DNA from: Halobacteriovorax sp. GB3
Lineage (GTDB): Bacteria > Bdellovibrionota > Bacteriovoracia > Bacteriovoracales > Bacteriovoracaceae
Direction of reading: 5' to 3'
Assembly (NCBI RefSeq): GCF_028649655.1
Contig: NZ_JAQSLN010000003.1
Location: forward strand, 434,001 to 498,000
Length of the DNA: 64,000 bases
The notes under the pieces were generated by a model. It ran no database searches. It was not told the DNA's origin and worked only from the letters and a program-made list of their open reading frames with translations. A program made the translations under genes and the position numbers. Shown in pieces: positions 61,572 through 64,000 of the stretch. Positions within the stretch are counted from its first letter, which is position 1; each line of letters opens with the position of its first letter.

Positions 61572-62761
61572 AAGGCCTCACTTGTAAGCTTCTCTTTTGT
61601 CTTAGGATGACGAACAGTTCTAAGCATAACGTAATGAAAAAGAAGAGGGTTTACGCCATAGATTTCATTAAGCGCCTCTTTCTCACCTTCTGTTAAGTAA
61701 CCAAGTTCATACAACTGACTCGTTCGATAGATGAAGTTAATTGCAACTAATGGATAATCAGATCCATAACCAATGCGATGATGAACTTCTGGATGCTCAA
61801 TTAATTTATTGAGAGGACGGCCAATTCTCGCGTGAATAAGAAGACCTGACATTTCAGAGAAGAGATTTTTTTCGTATTTTTTTTCTTTAAAAAGTCGCCA
61901 AAATAGATCGAAACATTCCACTTTCACATTTTGATGATCGTAGTCTTTACACTGACCACGACTAGACATGTGGGCCATGATGATTTTGACCCCAAGGTCG
62001 AGGGGGTATCTTAGTTTTAAAGGATTCGCAAGCTCTTGAAAGGCCTCTCCTTCAACCGCCTTCTCCTCACCAGTATGAGTGATCAAAGTCATGTTATTAG
62101 CGATGAGAGTTTTATAATAGCGCTCAAGTGACTGATCAGAAGGGTCCATTCCCATGGCATTTGGGAGCCACTTAACATGGCGAACCCCCATTTCAGCATA
62201 CTTTTCAAGCTCTTCTATCGCCCCCTTTTTATAAGGGTGAACAGAGACAACAGGAACAAAGTATTCAGGATTCTTCTTTGATAGTTCGACAATATAATCA
62301 TTAGGAACATAGAATTCAGAATGATGATAGTCTATCGTTCCATCTTTTTTATAATGATAATCAAAACCAAAAATATGAGACTTAAATACAAAAGGAAGGT
62401 TTTTATGAAGCGATACTAAACGAGTAACATACTCTTGATCGGCCTTATCAATGTCCTGAACACCACTTGCTGATAGATAAACATTAAAACGATTATATTT
62501 TCCAAGGTGCTTCCACCACTTTCTCATATTGGGATTGACCCAAAGACCAGTATTTCCCTTTCCAAGACCAGCAACGTGCATATGAAGATCTTCAATCTTT
62601 TTTAAATCTATATTAGTGAAACTCTCTTTGATCAATTTTTGTGCATCTTGAGATAGAACCTGGTTAATTTCATCTGGTTTATGAGAAAAATCACCACCAA
62701 GTTTTTTGTACATGACAGAACAAGAAGAAAAAAGAAAACAAAGTAAAAGAATAGATTTCAT
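61553..62761 (-). CDS. Amidohydrolase-family lipoprotein
   Basis: The signal ends in the lipobox 'LFSSC' (C14), so the protein is lipid-anchored. The body is an amidohydrolase (amidohydrolase_2-like) TIM barrel: 'IEDLHMHVAGLGKG' (H-x-H), 'GVRHVKWLPNAMG' (candidate metal-bridging Lys), 'LITHTGEEKAVEGE', 'VKIIMAHMSSRGQ' and 'RIGYGSDYPLVAINF' (catalytic Asp). All metal ligands expected are present, so it should be an active hydrolase; the substrate is unknown. It is the last of three genes, its ATG overlapping the stop of the gene upstream (TAATG). Confidence 0.85.
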   Translation of the reverse strand: MKSILLLCFLFSSCSVMYKKLGGDFSHKPDEINQVLSQDAQKLIKESFTNIDLKKIEDLHMHVAGLGKGNTGLWVNPNMRKWWKHLGKYNRFNVYLSASGVQDIDKADQEYVTRLVSLHKNLPFVFKSHIFGFDYHYKKDGTIDYHHSEFYVPNDYIVELSKKNPEYFVPVVSVHPYKKGAIEELEKYAEMGVRHVKWLPNAMGMDPSDQSLERYYKTLIANNMTLITHTGEEKAVEGEAFQELANPLKLRYPLDLGVKIIMAHMSSRGQCKDYDHQNVKVECFDLFWRLFKEKKYEKNLFSEMSGLLIHARIGRPLNKLIEHPEVHHRIGYGSDYPLVAINFIYRTSQLYELGYLTEGEKEALNEIYGVNPLLFHYVMLRTVRHPKTKEKLTSEAFHSPFL

Positions 62762-63522
62762 TAAAATAACCTCAATCCCTTTTTACCATTATAACGAACA
62801 ATAAAAAGAGAGCTTAGATGATCCTTACCAAGAGAAGTTCTAAATTTACCAACTCCTCCTTGAAAACTCCAGCGCTCGATAGTCTTTTGAACGACAAGAA
62901 AATTCATCGAAGTAAAATTCTTGCTATGATGGGCCTTCGAATAGAGATGAAGTGCACCAACAAACCACTGATCTTTTAAATCTCGCCCAAAGATAGTCGT
63001 AAACGAATCAAGCTTATCACTTTGAGTTAAAATAAGGTTTGATAATTCCTCGGCAAAACTTCCTTGCTCATCTTTGTAATGAATTTGCTCTTGGCGAAAA
63101 AAGTGAACCAACTTAAATTTCTTATAAGCGAGGGCAATATTCATTCCAAAAACATTTTTCCTAACAGAGCTTGTGCAATTGACTTCAAGACAATCAAACC
63201 CCTGTAGATTCGTTAATGATCGATGTCCATATGATTTAGCAATATAAAGGCCAATAAATGATACCGGAAAGACTTCAAGCTGCGCTGTTGCATAGTTAAC
63301 GATTGCACTTGTTTTTAGTTGCAAAGAAGATCTTACATATCCATAGAGAATTGGATTTTTCTTCCAAAGAAGCTTTCCGATTCCAAGGTCTGAATCAACC
63401 GCTCCCCCTTGTGGGTAAGAACGAAAGCTCCCTTGAAATCGATAATCCAAGTCTGTTCTTGCAAACGTACTAGTCAAAAGAAACAAAGCAAAAACAAGGA
63501 GAATGCGCAGGGATAAAATCAT
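62761..63522 (-). CDS. Exported protein, probable outer-membrane barrel, 253 aa
   Basis: A signal peptide (MILSLRILLVFALFLLTSTFA) is followed by amphipathic strands with aromatic ends ('GYVRSSLQLKTSAIVNYATA', 'FGMNIALAYKKFKLVHFF', 'FQGGVGKFRTSL') and a terminal 'GKKGLRLF', the C-terminal Phe typical of barrels. One Cys pair (CLEVNC) could form a disulfide in a loop. Overlaps the upstream U32-like gene by four bases (ATGA) and the downstream amidohydrolase gene by one, so the three form one operon. Family not recognised. Confidence 0.65.
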   Translation of the reverse strand: MILSLRILLVFALFLLTSTFARTDLDYRFQGSFRSYPQGGAVDSDLGIGKLLWKKNPILYGYVRSSLQLKTSAIVNYATAQLEVFPVSFIGLYIAKSYGHRSLTNLQGFDCLEVNCTSSVRKNVFGMNIALAYKKFKLVHFFRQEQIHYKDEQGSFAEELSNLILTQSDKLDSFTTIFGRDLKDQWFVGALHLYSKAHHSKNFTSMNFLVVQKTIERWSFQGGVGKFRTSLGKDHLSSLFIVRYNGKKGLRLF

Positions 63523-64000
63523 GCTAAATAGACACTCGACTTCACACTAACGCCACTAACATGAGAAAAGAAAACCACTTGTCCATTTGAAGCTTCCTCT
63601 AAACTTTCGTGCTTAGAGTTTTTAAGTTCGTGAATCACTGTATTTTTCACTTTTCCATCAGGTGTTCTAATTTCGATTTGATCGCCAACTTTTAACTGTC
63701 TTGATTCATTTCGAATGAGAAGGCCTAAGTGCTTTTTCTTATTCACTTCGAGAATATCTCCAAGATAGTTCTCATCATTTCTAAGAGTTCTCTTGTTCTT
63801 AAGTTTAGAGAAAAGAGCATCACTTTTGTTAACTTGATAGTAGCCACGAATGACCTTCGCTGGATACTTCTCTTTGATTGACTTTGCCAGTTCACTATCA
63901 AAAGAATCGTTGAGAGTTTGAATATCTTTTAAAAGATTCGTGTTTTGTTCAACGAATCGAAGATCAATTCGACAATAAGCAAGATTCATCTGCTGCAGTT
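63519..64000 (-). CDS. U32 peptidase family-like protein (5' end beyond window)
   Basis: The frame is open through the right edge, so at least 160 C-terminal residues are seen and the start is outside. 'AYCRIDLRF' resembles the L-R-I-E-x-R core of U32 proteins; 'KVIRGYYQVNKSDALFSKLK' and 'LGDILEVNKKKHLGLLI' then 'LKVGDQIEIRTPDG' match the C-terminal beta-barrel that follows it in U32 proteins. U32 members include prephenate-derived RNA hydroxylation factors (RlhA) and ubiquinone factors (UbiU/V). With only the C-terminus in view the assignment is tentative. Confidence 0.55.
   Translation of the reverse strand, partial: LQQMNLAYCRIDLRFVEQNTNLLKDIQTLNDSFDSELAKSIKEKYPAKVIRGYYQVNKSDALFSKLKNKRTLRNDENYLGDILEVNKKKHLGLLIRNESRQLKVGDQIEIRTPDGKVKNTVIHELKNSKHESLEEASNGQVVFFSHVSGVSVKSSVYLA

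Noticed and set aside
1-64000. tRNA or rRNA genes
   Set aside because: I looked for T-arm consensus (GGTTCRAATCC) and for CCA ends in the gaps; the few matches lie inside protein genes.

Overview
The window is AT-rich, densely coding bacterial DNA. It probably comes from a predatory or marine member of the Bdellovibrionota, of the Bacteriovorax/Halobacteriovorax type. That placement is an inference from gene content: many secreted and outer-membrane proteins of unknown family, PilZ/GAF regulators, a CheX-like protein, a PrkA-YeaH-SpoVR operon and a mevalonate operon next to umuDC. No phage, insertion sequence, CRISPR array, rRNA or tRNA gene was seen, and no gene looks broken. The genes at both window edges are cut.

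Layout. 1-9.6 kb holds mostly unrecognised exported proteins, a coiled-coil protein with an alpha-crystallin-like end, MgtC, an APP1-like HAD phosphatase overlapping a small membrane gene, a C45-type Ntn hydrolase, a CheX-like protein and a secreted trypsin-like protease. 9.6-15 kb holds a phnD-phnC-phnE type ABC transporter, a sensor histidine kinase and a small membrane protein. 15-22 kb, on the minus strand, is a housekeeping block: exported protein, rpoH-like sigma factor, rpsO, pnp, dut, a PHA-granule-like protein and a ferredoxin with a basic tail. 22-33.5 kb holds a TPR-like protein, a FecR/beta-barrel protein, the prkA-yeaH-spoVR operon with a divergent PP2C phosphatase, a lipoprotein and a glycerophosphodiesterase. 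33.8-46.9 kb holds a parvulin, an M23 peptidase, secA, an acidic YbjQ-like protein with glpD, two exported barrel proteins, a small gene with trxB, and a single-domain response regulator. 47-54.8 kb holds a secreted lipase-like hydrolase, two divergent PilZ-GAF-AAA+ paralogues, a crotonase and umuDC. 54.9-60.3 kb is a five-gene mevalonate/isoprenoid operon. 60.4-64 kb holds an rRNA methyltransferase, an amidohydrolase lipoprotein, a barrel protein and a truncated U32-peptidase-like gene.

How the genes work together. Phosphorylation signalling is well represented: PrkA and a nearby PP2C phosphatase, a histidine kinase and a lone receiver. The mevalonate operon covers HMG-CoA to IPP/DMAPP; HMG-CoA synthase must lie elsewhere. 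Stress and DNA repair are covered by the RpoH-like sigma factor, TrxB, UmuDC and dUTPase.

The observations most worth a second look are these. The divergent PilZ-GAF-AAA+ pair has the sigma-54 contact loop and catalytic residues eroded in both copies. A 12-bp perfect hairpin hides the ribosome-binding site of the FecR-like gene. The mevalonate operon resembles the Bacteroidota type and has a palindrome centred on its first start codon. Other leaders (phnD, pnp, the gene at 14458) also carry paired structures. Finally, the tetramer GGCC is over-represented, mostly as an Ala GCC codon after a codon ending in G.
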